Positions 44,254 to 53,370 of a DNA stretch of 64,000 nt are shown piece by piece; positions within the stretch are counted from its first letter, which is position 1, and each line of letters begins with the position of its first letter. The position numbers were made by a program, and so were the translations under genes. Below the pieces are notes generated by a model, which was given only the letters and a program-made list of their open reading frames with translations, had not been told where the DNA came from and searched no databases. The stretch is from Thermodesulfobacteriota bacterium (GTDB lineage: Bacteria; Desulfobacterota; UBA8473): contig JBFLWQ010000014.1 of assembly GCA_040757775.1 (NCBI GenBank), positions 1 to 64,000 of the forward strand, written 5' to 3'.

Positions 44254-44802
44254 CTAGTTGCCCTTACCTTGAATGACCACCCTATCTACAGCCTCTTCTT
44301 CCTCAAGCATAACCCTCACCAGCTCATCTTTGGATGTGACAAGATTCTTGCCAATATAATCTGCCTGGATGGGAAGCTCTCTATGTCCCCTATCCACCAG
44401 GACCGCCAACTGGATAACCTCTGCCCGTCCAATGCTCATAAGCCCATCCAATGCTGCCCTGATACTCCTCCCTGTATTTAAGACATCATCTACGAGTACT
44501 ACCCTCTTACCAGTTATTGAAAACGGTATGTCCGTCTTGTGGATTATTGGCTGATTGGAATTAGAGCCGAGATCATCCCGGTAAAGGGTTATATCCAATA
44601 CCCCCACAGGTATATCCACATTCTCAATCTGATGGATATACGTAGCGATTCGCCTGGCTATATAGATACCCCTGGTCCGAATTCCAATAAGGACCAGGTT
44701 ATTAACCCCCTTGTTTCTCTCCATGATCTCATGGGATATACGGAGCAGTGCCCGTTCCATTTCAGCCTTGTCTATTACTTCTTTCTTTTCTGTATAATTC
44801 AC
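44254..44802 (-). CDS. pyrR: bifunctional pyr operon regulator/uracil phosphoribosyltransferase PyrR
   Basis: A 182-residue PRTase-fold protein. The PRPP loop is [19 protein letters not shown] and the N-terminal [18 protein letters not shown] is typical of PyrR. In Gram-positive bacteria PyrR binds pyr mRNA to cause attenuation; in other phyla the UPRTase activity may dominate. No pyrB/C genes are in the window and I see no PyrR-binding leader upstream, so a salvage role with the next gene fits. The start is a GTG behind AGAGGTAA. Confidence 0.93.
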   Translation of the reverse strand: MNYTEKKEVIDKAEMERALLRISHEIMERNKGVNNLVLIGIRTRGIYIARRIATYIHQIENVDIPVGVLDITLYRDDLGSNSNQPIIHKTDIPFSITGKRVVLVDDVLNTGRSIRAALDGLMSIGRAEVIQLAVLVDRGHRELPIQADYIGKNLVTSKDELVRVMLEEEEAVDRVVIQGKGN

Positions 44803-44827
44803 GGCTTACCTCTTTATAAATTGTGAA

Positions 44828-44918
44828 AAGGGTTCCAGGATTCTAGGATTCAAGTGTTTGTTTTCTCCTTATCACTTTGTGGCGCTCGAATCCTTGACTC
44901 CTTGACCCCTCGAATCCT
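44828..44918. repeat. family B imperfect palindrome, copy downstream of lepB
   Basis: Left arm AAGGGTTCCAGGATTCTAGG ATTCAAGTG and right arm CTCGAATCCTTGACTCCTTG followed by ACCCCTCGAATCCT are imperfect complements with a ~28-base loop containing TTTGTTTTCT. A second copy lies on the other side of lepB at 45557. Confidence 0.6.
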
Positions 44919-44929
44919 CCTGATCATTG

Positions 44930-45541
44930 CTAATGAATTAAATTGCCAATCCTTCCCCACCTAAGACTGCTCTCCAGTCTATCCCATGACCAATATATAA
45001 TAAAGGCTTTACCCTTCACATCTTCCAATTTTACAAACCCCCAATAACGGCTATCGTAACTATGGTCTCTATTATCCCCCATTACAAAAAGAGAGTCTCT
45101 GGGAACAACCACTGGACCATAATTGTCCCGCGGCTGGATACCTTTGGATATAATAATATCATCACTATTCATTGCAAATGGGTTATTAAATTGGGAACCA
45201 TTAATATAGACCTTTTTGTTTATTATTTCAACCCTGTCACCTTCTACACCAACAACCCTCTTTATAAAGTCCTTTTTCCTATCCTCAGGGTAAATAAAAA
45301 CTATTATATCACCCCTCTGGGGCTTATTAAAGGTGAGAATCCTGGTACTGGTAAAAGGGATTTTTATCCCATAAATAAATTTATTAACCAGGAGATGATC
45401 GCCAACCAGTAATGTTGTCTCCATGGAGCCGGAAGGAATCTTAAATGCCTGAACTACAAAGGTTCTTATGGTAAGTGCCAAAATAACGGCAATTACAATT
45501 GCCTCAACCCATTCTCTGATTATCGTTTTTTGCTTCATCAA
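44930..45541 (-). CDS. lepB: signal peptidase I
   Basis: Membrane-bound serine protease that removes signal peptides from exported proteins. The 203-residue length suits the short bacterial type. One N-terminal transmembrane segment (about 10-30) is followed by KIPSGSMETTLLVGDHLLV with the nucleophile serine, KKDFIKRVVGVEGDR with the general-base lysine, and MGDNRDHSYDSR (box E). lepA is upstream on the same strand; lepA-lepB is a common pair. Family B repeats lie on both sides. Confidence 0.96.
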   Translation of the reverse strand: MMKQKTIIREWVEAIVIAVILALTIRTFVVQAFKIPSGSMETTLLVGDHLLVNKFIYGIKIPFTSTRILTFNKPQRGDIIVFIYPEDRKKDFIKRVVGVEGDRVEIINKKVYINGSQFNNPFAMNSDDIIISKGIQPRDNYGPVVVPRDSLFVMGDNRDHSYDSRYWGFVKLEDVKGKAFIIYWSWDRLESSLRWGRIGNLIH

Positions 45542-45556
45542 CTACCCTTTCCCTAA

Positions 45557-45678
45557 AAAGGGTTCGAGGATCCCAGGATTCGAGGGTTCGAGTGTTTGTT
45601 TTCTAAGGATTTAATAAGTTCCTTGTAGTTTTTTAACATTTCACTTGAATCCTTGATCCCTTGACCCCTTGAATCCTT
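45557..45678. repeat. family B imperfect palindrome, copy between lepA and lepB
   Basis: Left arm AAGGGTTCGAGGATCCCAGG ATTCGAGGGTTCGAGTG and right arm CTTGAATCCTTGATCCCTTG followed by ACCCCTTGAATCCTTTA mirror each other and match the copy at 44828, including the TTTGTTTTCT loop. The right arm overlaps the lepA stop codon. Confidence 0.65.
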
Positions 45679-47474
45679 TACTTCAATATTGCTAGGAATG
45701 CCTCCTGAGGGATTTCAACCTTTCCAATCTGTTTCATCCTCTTTTTCCCCTCTTTTTGTTTCTCTAACAGCTTTCTTTTTCTTGTAATGTCTCCTCCATA
45801 GCATTTTGCCGTAACGTTCTTTCTCAAAGGTCTGATAGTTTCTCTTGCTATAACTTTACTGCCTATGGCACCTTGAATAACCACTTCAAACATTTGCCGG
45901 GGTATTAACTCTTTCATTCTGGCAACCAGTCCTTTTGCCCTGAAGTAGGCATTATCCTTATGGGTAATCAATGAAAGAGCATCTATCACATCTCCGTTAA
46001 TGAGTATATCCAGTTTAACCATATCGGACTCGCGAAAATCAAGGTACTCATAATCAAATGAAGCATATCCACGGCTTACCGATTTCAACCTGTCATAAAA
46101 GTCAAATATTATCTCGTTTAAAGGCAGCTCATAGGTTAAAACAACCCTGTCCATGCTAAGATACTTGATCTGTCTCTGGATACCACGTTTCTCTTCACAC
46201 AGCTTCAGCAAAGCTCCTATATAACTATTAGGAAGATAGATGGTAGCTAGCACATACGGTTCTCTAATAGAAACAAGCTCTTGAAGCGGAGGGAATTTGG
46301 ATGGATTCTCTACATCCAATACCTGCCCGCTTATAGTGGTAACATGGTAAATCACATTAGGTGCAGTGGTTATAAGGTTTAATCCATACTCTCTCTCAAG
46401 ACGTTCCTGAATAATCTCCATATGCAAAAGACCTAAAAATCCACAGCGGAAACCGAATCCTAATGCCAGAGACGTCTCCGGTTCATATGAAAAAGAGGAA
46501 TCGTTCAGTTGGAGTTTCTCAAGGGCATTCCTGAGCACATCAAATTGAGCCGATGCAGTCGGATACAAACCACAAAAGACCATCGGCTTCATAACTTTGA
46601 AGCCCGGGAAAGGAACATCAGTAGGGCTTTCTGCATCTGTTATAGTATCGCCTATTCTGGTGTCTTTGACTTCTTTAATCCCTGCTATGACAAAACCCAC
46701 TTCACCGGTTGAGAGTTCTGAAACCTCTATCATATCTGGTGAAAATATACCAACCCTTGCAACCTCAAATATCTTCTTTGAAGACATCATCTGTATCTTC
46801 ATCCCTTTTTTTATTTTGCCATCAAACACTCTGATTAATACTATAGCGCCCTGGTAAAGATCAAACCAGGAATCGAAGATCAACGCCTTCAAAGGAGCAT
46901 CTATATTACCTCCCGGAAGAGGAATTTTTTCAATAATAGCCTCCAGTACTTCTCTTACACCAGTGCCCTCTTTGGCGCTTATCAGGATAGCCTCACCAGA
47001 TTCTATGCCAATAATTTCTTCGATCTCTCCTTTTACCTTGTCGGGATTGGCGCTGGGAAGATCTATCTTATTTATAACAGGCAAAACCGTCAGGTTAGAA
47101 TCATACGCCATATAGACATTGGCTAAAGTTTGAGCCTCCACTCCTTGAGAGGCATCTATCACTAACACCGCACCCTCACAGGCAGCCAGACTATGATAGA
47201 CTTCATAACTGAAATCTACATGTCCTGGGGTATCGATTAGATTCAAGATATATGTTTCCTCATTATCGGCGATGTAAGGTAGCCTGACTGTTTGTGCCTT
47301 AATAGTAATCCCCCTCTCCCTTTCTATATCCATTTTGTCCAGGAATTGAGGGGTTATTTCCTTTGAACCAAGAATACCCGTAATCTCGAGGAATCTATCT
47401 GCAAGGGTAGATTTACCATGGTCTATATGGGCAATAATAGAAAAATTTCGTATTCTTCGTTGATCCATTTTCAT
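45678..47474 (-). CDS. lepA: translation elongation factor 4 (LepA)
   Basis: A 598-residue ribosome-bound GTPase. The G motifs are [18 protein letters not shown] and NKIDLP. The C-terminal domain specific to LepA ends the protein ([20 protein letters not shown], then [13 protein letters not shown]). It starts at the ATG at 47474; an in-frame ATG two codons on is an alternative. About 280 bp of gene-free DNA separates it from the divergent pilin, including the pilin's promoter region. Confidence 0.97.
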   Translation of the reverse strand: MKMDQRRIRNFSIIAHIDHGKSTLADRFLEITGILGSKEITPQFLDKMDIERERGITIKAQTVRLPYIADNEETYILNLIDTPGHVDFSYEVYHSLAACEGAVLVIDASQGVEAQTLANVYMAYDSNLTVLPVINKIDLPSANPDKVKGEIEEIIGIESGEAILISAKEGTGVREVLEAIIEKIPLPGGNIDAPLKALIFDSWFDLYQGAIVLIRVFDGKIKKGMKIQMMSSKKIFEVARVGIFSPDMIEVSELSTGEVGFVIAGIKEVKDTRIGDTITDAESPTDVPFPGFKVMKPMVFCGLYPTASAQFDVLRNALEKLQLNDSSFSYEPETSLALGFGFRCGFLGLLHMEIIQERLEREYGLNLITTAPNVIYHVTTISGQVLDVENPSKFPPLQELVSIREPYVLATIYLPNSYIGALLKLCEEKRGIQRQIKYLSMDRVVLTYELPLNEIIFDFYDRLKSVSRGYASFDYEYLDFRESDMVKLDILINGDVIDALSLITHKDNAYFRAKGLVARMKELIPRQMFEVVIQGAIGSKVIARETIRPLRKNVTAKCYGGDITRKRKLLEKQKEGKKRMKQIGKVEIPQEAFLAILK

Positions 47475-47700
47475 CGTAAATTCAATAGGCTATATTATCT
47501 TGTTATCTTTGTCAAAGAAAAAAGGTTAGTTTTAAACCAAACGAAAACCTTTATTAATATGTACTTCAAATTTACAGAAAATTCAACTTCTATTTGCATT
47601 CATAGATATGAATCGGGGAAGATAGGGCTGAAGGAAGGACAGTATTCAACTGTACACAATAGAACGACTTTACATATGGACTAAAGGATTATTTGATTGT

Positions 47701-47716
47701 TTGGTATGATACTTGC
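47701..47716 (+). promoter_or_regulatory. sigma-54-like promoter of the first pilin
   Basis: TTGGTATGATACTTGC has GG and GC at the exact -24/-12 distance, with TTGC intact, about 40 bp upstream of the pilin start. The consensus is TGGCAC-N5-TTGC; the -24 part deviates only moderately. Type IV pilin genes in related bacteria are often controlled by sigma-54. Confidence 0.6.
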
Positions 47717-47757
47717 GGGATCCTAGACCAAAACTTTACTAGGATCATTATAATATT

Positions 47758-48190
47758 GTGGTTAATCCAGGGAAGGATGTTGAACTGATAATCACTCCTA
47801 AAAAATACACCAACTCTGAAAAGGGTTTTACCCTGATTGAATTGATGATCGTTGTTGCCATTATAGGTATTCTGGCAGCCATAGCCATACCTAACTATAT
47901 TAACTACCAGAAAAAATGCATGCAATCAGAAATAAAAGTTAACCTCTCGGGCATTAGAGTAGTAGAGGAAGCCTATTTAGCTGAGCATAGGACTTATTGC
48001 ACAACACTATCCGCTATGGGTTTTGTTGTTAAGGGAATAAACTAGATATACTTATGCTGTTAGCACTACCACTACAACAAATTATGTTGTTCAGGCGTTG
48101 GGCACTACCGGAGCTGTGAGCGGGGACAGATTGACCATAGATCAAGACGGAAATCTGACAGATTTAGATACATCTTCCTTTTCAAATTAG
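47758..48190 (+). pseudogene. pilA: type IV pilin gene with a frameshift
   Basis: The frame from the GTG at 47758 encodes a class III prepilin: leader of 23 residues ending NSEKG, then [20 protein letters not shown] and an alpha-helical stalk, followed by a stop at 48043-48045 after GFVVKGIN. From 48041 the +1 frame continues with the expected C-terminus (TRYTYAVSTTTTNYVVQALG, then a segment ending GNLTDLDTSSFSN) to a TAG at 48188. The second half aligns throughout with the intact pilin at 48550. One inserted base, or two lost, near 48030-48045 explains this; translational frameshifting is less likely because there is no classic slippery run. Confidence 0.82.
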
Positions 48191-48266
48191 ATATTATTTT
48201 CAAATAATCATTACAAAATATTGAACTGAGCTGCCAAAAATTGTCACTATATAGGGTTAATAGTAG

Positions 48267-48331
48267 CAAAGGCACAGGGTAACAAAGGCAAAAAATCATG
48301 CTGTCCTCTGCTTCGTGCATATGTGCCTTTG
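48267..48331. repeat. stem-loop in the gap between the pilin genes
   Basis: CAAAGGCACA (48267-48276) pairs perfectly with TGTGCCTTTG (48322-48331) around a 45-base loop. No T-run follows. The 359 bp gap between the pilins (48191-48549) holds this hairpin, a GTACGGGACGGGG stretch and the second sigma-54-like promoter, but no gene. Confidence 0.55.
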
Positions 48332-48403
48332 TCAGGTACGGGACGGGGTTATTTCCGCTCCTACTTGTTTGTGCCTGCATTATCCGCATACTTTAAGGGG
48401 TTA

Positions 48404-48420
48404 TTAGGCATAATATTTGC
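48404..48420 (+). promoter_or_regulatory. sigma-54-like promoter of the second pilin
   Basis: TTAGGCATAATATTTGC has GG and GC spaced exactly as -24/-12, with GGCA and TTTGC well kept. It is about 130 bp ahead of the pilin start, leaving a long leader with two GGAGG-like sites; the one at 48537-48544 decides the ATG. Confidence 0.6.
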
Positions 48421-48549
48421 GTCTCTGTTCTAATTAACAGTTAAAAGACAAATACAATCATTTGTCAATAATGAAAACAATCCAGGAAAGGAGGTGTTAT
48501 TTAAAGGTATCTTGATTGGATTATAGAACTATTTACAAAGGAGGTGTGA

Positions 48550-48954
48550 ATGTTAACCAAATTTAGAAAGTCTATGAAGAGCGAAAAAGGTTTTACCCTA
48601 ATTGAATTGATGATTGTTGTGGCTATTATAGGAATTCTGGCAGCCATAGCAATTCCTAACTTTCTGAGCTACCAGAAGAAAGCCGCGCAGTCAGAGGCAA
48701 AGACAAACCTGGGTGCCATCAGGACATTACAGGAAGCTTATGCGGCTGACCACGATACCTATGCTACGAGTTTGGATGCACTGGGTTTCTCTACTAAGGG
48801 AACGGCCAAGTATTCCTACTATGTTTCAACAGCAAATGCAACTACCTTTGAGGCAGTAGCAGAAGGAAAAACTGGATCCATTTCTGGTGACAAATGGACT
48901 ATGACCCATGGTGGTACATTGACCGATTTAGACCCTGCTTCATTTACAAACTAA
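48550..48954 (+). CDS. pilA: type IV pilin (major pilin, PilA type)
   Basis: A 134-residue class III prepilin. The short positive leader [14 protein letters not shown] ends at Gly14; prepilin peptidase would cut before Phe15 and methylate it. The conserved [20 protein letters not shown] forms the hydrophobic core helix, with Glu at +5. The C-terminal head is small (about 70 residues) with an alternating AT-rich/Thr-rich composition, similar to the short pilins of Geobacter-like bacteria but longer. AAGGAGGTGT precedes the ATG. A strong terminator follows, so it is a single-gene transcript. Confidence 0.93.
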   Translation: MLTKFRKSMKSEKGFTLIELMIVVAIIGILAAIAIPNFLSYQKKAAQSEAKTNLGAIRTLQEAYAADHDTYATSLDALGFSTKGTAKYSYYVSTANATTFEAVAEGKTGSISGDKWTMTHGGTLTDLDPASFTN

Positions 48955-48971
48955 TACCATTTTTTCTTTAA

Positions 48972-49022
48972 TTAAGCGGGCAGCAATCCTTTTTATTGGA
49001 GGGGGCTGTCCGCTTAATTTTT
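48972..49022 (+). terminator. rho-independent terminator after the pilin
   Basis: TTAAGCGGGCAGC (48972-48984) pairs with GCTGTCCGCTTAA (49005-49017, one G-U), the loop side closes further with ATCC/GGAG, and TTTTT follows. It is the strongest terminator in the window. Confidence 0.85.
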
Positions 49023-49033
49023 AAACCATACCA

Positions 49034-51154
49034 ATGCCATTCCTTATCTTTATCCTCACATTTCTCTTTTATCTTAATACGGCATCACCCGGGATTCTTC
49101 TTCCTGACAGCCCGGAGTTCGTTGCAGCATCTTTCGGCTTAGGGGTTGCCCATCCACCAGGATATTCCTTTTATCTGCTCATGGGAAGATTGTTTTCTCT
49201 TATTCCTGTCGGAAACTTAGCATGGCGAATGAATCTAATGTCGGCGCTTTTTGCTTCCTTTACTGTTGTCATTATCTATTTATCAAGTAAAAGAGTCCTC
49301 GAAGCTGTTTTCCCTGAAAAAGGATTGGGAAAACAAAATACGAAATGGGGACATATAAGAGAAACGATTTACAAGTCCTCCGCTTCGATAGTTGCCCTCC
49401 TCTTTGCTTTTTCTTCTTCATTTTGGTCCTATGCCATAAACACAGAGGCGTATTCGACAAATTGCTTCTTATTGGCTGCTACCCTTTTTTCCTTGATTCT
49501 ATATGTTTCCTCTAAAGAAAAACCGACAACAAATATGACTCTCTCCTTTCCAACGCAGAAAAGACAGAGATTTTTATATCTGACATCTCTTCTAATAGGG
49601 CTTCTTTTAGCTTTTCATACTGTAAATCTAATATATGTGGGATTATTTATTGGTTTTGTTGTTGTTAAGACAATATACATGAATGGTAAAAAAGAAATAA
49701 AGATAGAGAATTCGTTTTTAGCCTTATTCTTTTTCCTCTTAGGCATTTCTGTACTCTTTTACCTTCCAATAAGGTCTATGTCTCTCCCTTTTATTAATAT
49801 CGGTGATTCAGCCAATTGGTGGGATTTTTTCAAAACAGTTACGGGCAAAATTTATACGGGAGAGCTGTCTTTATTTTCCATACCTCTCAGGGAAAAAGCG
49901 TATAACCTTTTATACTCTCTTAAATCTATAGGGCATCAATTTACCCTTCCTCTGGCAGGTATAGGCTTGGTAGGTATCTATTTGCTTCTCAAGAAAAAGA
50001 TTATGACCTTTCTGATGCTCTTATCAGTGGCATTGGCTAATATTCTCTTCTTTGCAAATTATGATTTAGGGGCATCGAGAAATGAATCTTTCCCTTCCCA
50101 GCTTTTTTTGCCCTTTTATATTGTATTCTCAGTGTTTTTAAGTGTAGGGCTGGCAGGTATTGCAAAATGGGCAATCTCCAGGGTAAATTTCTCCACTGTT
50201 ACTAAATTCTCATCTTTATCCCTGATTATTATTCTGGTCATCAGGTTCCCGTTTTACGAAAACTATAAAGTGAGCGATTCCAGTTTAGACCGTTATTTTT
50301 ATGAATTCGGCAAGAGAAGGGTAGAGACATTCGAACCTAATTCTGTTTTTCTCTGCACAAACAGCAAAAACTCTCTATTCTTCTTGTGGTACTTCAACGT
50401 CATTGAAAACAGGAGACTTGATATTGATTCAATGCTGATTAACCCTTTTGTAAAAACCTCCCTTGAGAAAACTCTGAAAGAGCCTAAATTTGGAAATGTC
50501 TCAAAAGAGTTAAAAGGAAGAATCTTTAATAACACTATAGAGGTCCGTTCCATGATAATGGATTCGCTGTTAAAGAACTATCTCCCCAGATTTCCTTTTT
50601 ATATCAATAACCCGGAGGGATATATTGGCGAGGAATATGTAAGAATACCGGAAGGGAACGTGTACAGGATTCAGAGAGAAGCCCCGGAGACAATCGCAAA
50701 GAATCCTGCAATAGAAAAGACAGTTAATGCCGTATACAATGATAAGATCATGTTAATAGGCTATAATATGGATAGGTCATCCGCTCATATTGGAGAAACC
50801 ATCAAACTCTCGCTCTTCTGGAGATCTCTTCAAAAGATGGATAAAGACTACAAATTTATTGTCCTTATAACAGGTGAAGACAACAGGATAATAGGGAAAA
50901 AGTTCTCTGATCCATTTACCCATAAACCTGCTTATGGTATATATCCAACGAGCAGATGGAGAAATGGTGAAATCATAAAAGACAACATTGATATCCTGAT
51001 TCATCTCGGTTTTTCTCCTGGCATCTTTTATATAAATTTAGCGGTTGGGAGTGAAAAAAAAGGTGAGGAATTGTTGCCGATAACATCAGAGGATACTGTA
51101 ACTGAAGGAAGGTTTGTTCGGACAGCAAAGGTTGAGGTATTACCAGATTATTAG
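49034..51154 (+). CDS. DUF2723 GT-C-like membrane protein (first of two)
   Basis: A 706-residue polytopic protein of the DUF2723 family, which belongs to the GT-C glycosyltransferase clan (protein O-mannosyltransferase-like). LLPDSPEFVAASFGLGVAHP carries the acidic loop residues Asp25 and Glu28 expected of a lipid-phosphate-sugar user. About nine transmembrane segments cover the first 430 residues; a soluble domain follows, containing a beta-rich part near 590-690 (VMLIGYNMDRSS, SLFWRSLQ). No good ribosome site precedes the ATG, which lies just past the pilin terminator. It is 84 bp from its paralogue. Confidence 0.8.
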   Translation: MPFLIFILTFLFYLNTASPGILLPDSPEFVAASFGLGVAHPPGYSFYLLMGRLFSLIPVGNLAWRMNLMSALFASFTVVIIYLSSKRVLEAVFPEKGLGKQNTKWGHIRETIYKSSASIVALLFAFSSSFWSYAINTEAYSTNCFLLAATLFSLILYVSSKEKPTTNMTLSFPTQKRQRFLYLTSLLIGLLLAFHTVNLIYVGLFIGFVVVKTIYMNGKKEIKIENSFLALFFFLLGISVLFYLPIRSMSLPFINIGDSANWWDFFKTVTGKIYTGELSLFSIPLREKAYNLLYSLKSIGHQFTLPLAGIGLVGIYLLLKKKIMTFLMLLSVALANILFFANYDLGASRNESFPSQLFLPFYIVFSVFLSVGLAGIAKWAISRVNFSTVTKFSSLSLIIILVIRFPFYENYKVSDSSLDRYFYEFGKRRVETFEPNSVFLCTNSKNSLFFLWYFNVIENRRLDIDSMLINPFVKTSLEKTLKEPKFGNVSKELKGRIFNNTIEVRSMIMDSLLKNYLPRFPFYINNPEGYIGEEYVRIPEGNVYRIQREAPETIAKNPAIEKTVNAVYNDKIMLIGYNMDRSSAHIGETIKLSLFWRSLQKMDKDYKFIVLITGEDNRIIGKKFSDPFTHKPAYGIYPTSRWRNGEIIKDNIDILIHLGFSPGIFYINLAVGSEKKGEELLPITSEDTVTEGRFVRTAKVEVLPDY

Positions 51155-51180
51155 GATAACTCTAGTGGAACGTCCCTTTA

Positions 51181-51232
51181 AACAGCGCTTTAAACAGCGC
51201 ATTTAAGTGCGCTGTTGTAACTATGCGCTGTT
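51181..51232. repeat. clustered ACAGCGC palindromes between the DUF2723 genes
   Basis: ACAGCGC occurs twice in the forward sense and GCGCTGT twice in the reverse sense within 52 bp. AACAGCGCA (51193-51201) and TGCGCTGTT (51208-51216) make a perfect 9 bp stem with a TTTAAG loop. Confidence 0.65.
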
Positions 51233-51238
51233 GTCGGT

Positions 51239-53326
51239 ATGAATTGCTATATGTATATAATCTTTATTGTTTCTTTTTTAATTTACTTGTTTACTCTGGC
51301 ACCAACCATCATCTTCTCCGATGCTCCTGAGCTGGTGGCTGCCGGTTTTGGATTGGGCACTGCCCATCCTCCAGGCTATTCCCTATATCTCATTCTATTA
51401 AAGTTGTCTTCCTTTATTCCATTGGGGAGCCTCTCATGGAAAGGAAATATCCTTTCCGCTCTTTTTGGATCTTTGACTGTAGTAGGGGTATATCTATTGA
51501 TAAAAGAGGTACTTGCCATTCTTCATTCTGAGAACGGGGAGAAAACTGTAGAACCAGAAATAGATAATCGTAAAACAAAGATACTTATTTACTCTTTGGC
51601 TATAGCGTCATCTCTCCTATTTGCCTTTTCGAATAATTTCTGGGACTATGCCTTAGGCTCTGAGGTATATACCCTGAATTCCTTTATATTCTGTTTGGTG
51701 CTATTTTTCATTTTAAGGGAAGCCCGCTTTGCCATGGGTTTGTTTAAATCTTCCAGAGGAGACGAAAAGAGATACAGAAACCTTTTCTTTTTATCCTTCA
51801 CCATAGGTTTCTTTATAGCCCTTCATAGCACTAATCTTATATACATTCCCTTATTTTTTTTAACAATCCTTTATTTGAATTGGAAATTAATGCCTTCGCA
51901 AAAATATTTACTTCCTTGCATCTTCTTTCTTATCCTTGCTGTATCGGTTACCCTCTATCTTCCCATCCGCTCACAGATAGATGAAGTAATAAAGATTGGA
52001 GACGCATCCAACTGGAAAGATTTTTATAATACTTTAACAGGCAAAGTTTATACAAGCAGACTCCCCCTTCTCTCTATCTCTTTAAAGGAGAGATTGTTCA
52101 ATTTTCAGTATGCCTTTACCTCAATATCGTTTGAATACCAGCTTTTCTTTATGGTCATAGGAATATTTGGCATCTGGATACTATCCAGAAAATTCCCTCT
52201 TTTGTCTCTCTTATTTATACTGCTCATACTGGCCAACGTATCTCTATACGGCATCTTTGATCTGGGGGCAAAAAAAAATATCACCTTTCCCTTCCAGCTT
52301 TTCTTTAATTACTATATCCTCTTTTCTATTCTTATAGCCGTTGGATTAAAAACGATACTAGAGGTATTAATCTCTTTTAAGCCACTTAGGTTTCTAAGTC
52401 GTACACCTCATTGCTTGCTCTTACTATCTTTAATACCGCTATTCCCTTTGTATCAGAACTATCGCATCAATAACCCCTCTGATTACTACTTCTTTCACGA
52501 CTTTGGAAAAAATGTCCTTAGCTTTCTGGAACAGGGGTCCTATTTCTTGACTACGAACAAAGAGAACCTCTTGTTTTATTTCCTGTACTTTCAATTCATT
52601 GAGGGCAGATGGCAGGATGTCAATGTCCTGACGATCAATCCTTTTATACGGGCGCCTCTGGTAAAGCTGATAAAAACCCCGGAGCACAGAAAGGCACTAC
52701 AGATTCTAAAGAACGAGCATTTCGATAACAAAGGTTTGGGTATTATAAATGCCTTAGTAAAAAACTATGTGGACAAAGGGCCATTTTTTGCTAACATACA
52801 AAGGGAATATATAAGCGATGAATACATAAAAATTCCAAAAGGTTACATCTTCAAGATACAGAAAGAAGCAGAGGGTTTTATAGTCAAAGATCCTGAAATT
52901 GTTTATGAAACAATGGTCTCCTATGGCAATAAGATAGAACTTGTGGGCTATAATCTGGATAAAACGATAATAGCCAGAGGAGAGCCCCTGCACGTTACCT
53001 GTTTCTGGCAGCGTCTCAGTCAATTAGGAAAAAATCATAAGATAATAGTCGTAATAACGGATCAGTCTGGTAGAATCTTGAGGGAACTCTATAATCATCC
53101 CCTCTCTCACTACCCTGTCTATGGCGCCTATCCCACGTCTCAATGGAAGGAAAGTGAAATGGTTAAAGACGAGGGCTATTTTATGCCCCACTTTAATATA
53201 GCGCCAGGGAATTACTATATTAACATCGGCATATCAGATGGAAAGGAACTCTTACCCATAACCCAAAGCCAGACCAAAACTGAGGGAAGGTTCGCCAGGT
53301 TGGAGAAGATTACAATTAACCCATAA
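51239..53326 (+). CDS. DUF2723 GT-C-like membrane protein (second of two)
   Basis: A 695-residue tandem paralogue of the previous gene, colinear over its whole length. IIFSDAPELVAAGFGLGTAH holds the same acidic loop (Asp28, Glu31), followed by matching HPPGYSLYLILLKLSSFIPL. The C-terminal soluble domain (KIELVGYNLDKT, TCFWQRLS, GAYPTSQWKESEM) repeats that of the first copy. The two copies have diverged strongly, so this is an old duplication with probably different sugar or acceptor preference. The stop codon lies within a 21 bp-arm hairpin. Confidence 0.8.
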   Translation: MNCYMYIIFIVSFLIYLFTLAPTIIFSDAPELVAAGFGLGTAHPPGYSLYLILLKLSSFIPLGSLSWKGNILSALFGSLTVVGVYLLIKEVLAILHSENGEKTVEPEIDNRKTKILIYSLAIASSLLFAFSNNFWDYALGSEVYTLNSFIFCLVLFFILREARFAMGLFKSSRGDEKRYRNLFFLSFTIGFFIALHSTNLIYIPLFFLTILYLNWKLMPSQKYLLPCIFFLILAVSVTLYLPIRSQIDEVIKIGDASNWKDFYNTLTGKVYTSRLPLLSISLKERLFNFQYAFTSISFEYQLFFMVIGIFGIWILSRKFPLLSLLFILLILANVSLYGIFDLGAKKNITFPFQLFFNYYILFSILIAVGLKTILEVLISFKPLRFLSRTPHCLLLLSLIPLFPLYQNYRINNPSDYYFFHDFGKNVLSFLEQGSYFLTTNKENLLFYFLYFQFIEGRWQDVNVLTINPFIRAPLVKLIKTPEHRKALQILKNEHFDNKGLGIINALVKNYVDKGPFFANIQREYISDEYIKIPKGYIFKIQKEAEGFIVKDPEIVYETMVSYGNKIELVGYNLDKTIIARGEPLHVTCFWQRLSQLGKNHKIIVVITDQSGRILRELYNHPLSHYPVYGAYPTSQWKESEMVKDEGYFMPHFNIAPGNYYINIGISDGKELLPITQSQTKTEGRFARLEKITINP

Positions 53327-53367
53327 CCCCCCTGCCCCCCTTTGGGAAAGGGGGGCAGGGGGGTTAT
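53323..53367. repeat. perfect 21 bp-arm hairpin, C-rich
   Basis: The arms (53323-53343 and 53347-53367) are exact complements around a GGG loop; the left arm is ATAACCCCCCTGCCCCCC plus TTT. It begins in the stop codon of the DUF2723 gene. No T-run follows, so it may act as a strong RNA-stabilizing or transcript-ending structure rather than a classic terminator. Confidence 0.8.
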
Positions 53368-53370
53368 TGC

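Noticed and set aside
43400-44930. PyrR-binding attenuator or other riboswitch ahead of pyrR.
   Set aside because: The upstream gap holds the family B palindrome, and no terminator/antiterminator pair with a PyrR-type loop could be found by eye.
48030-48050. Programmed +1 frameshifting in the first pilin gene.
   Set aside because: There is no slippery run, rare-codon stop context or stimulating structure next to the site. A simple one-base insertion or a sequencing error is more likely.
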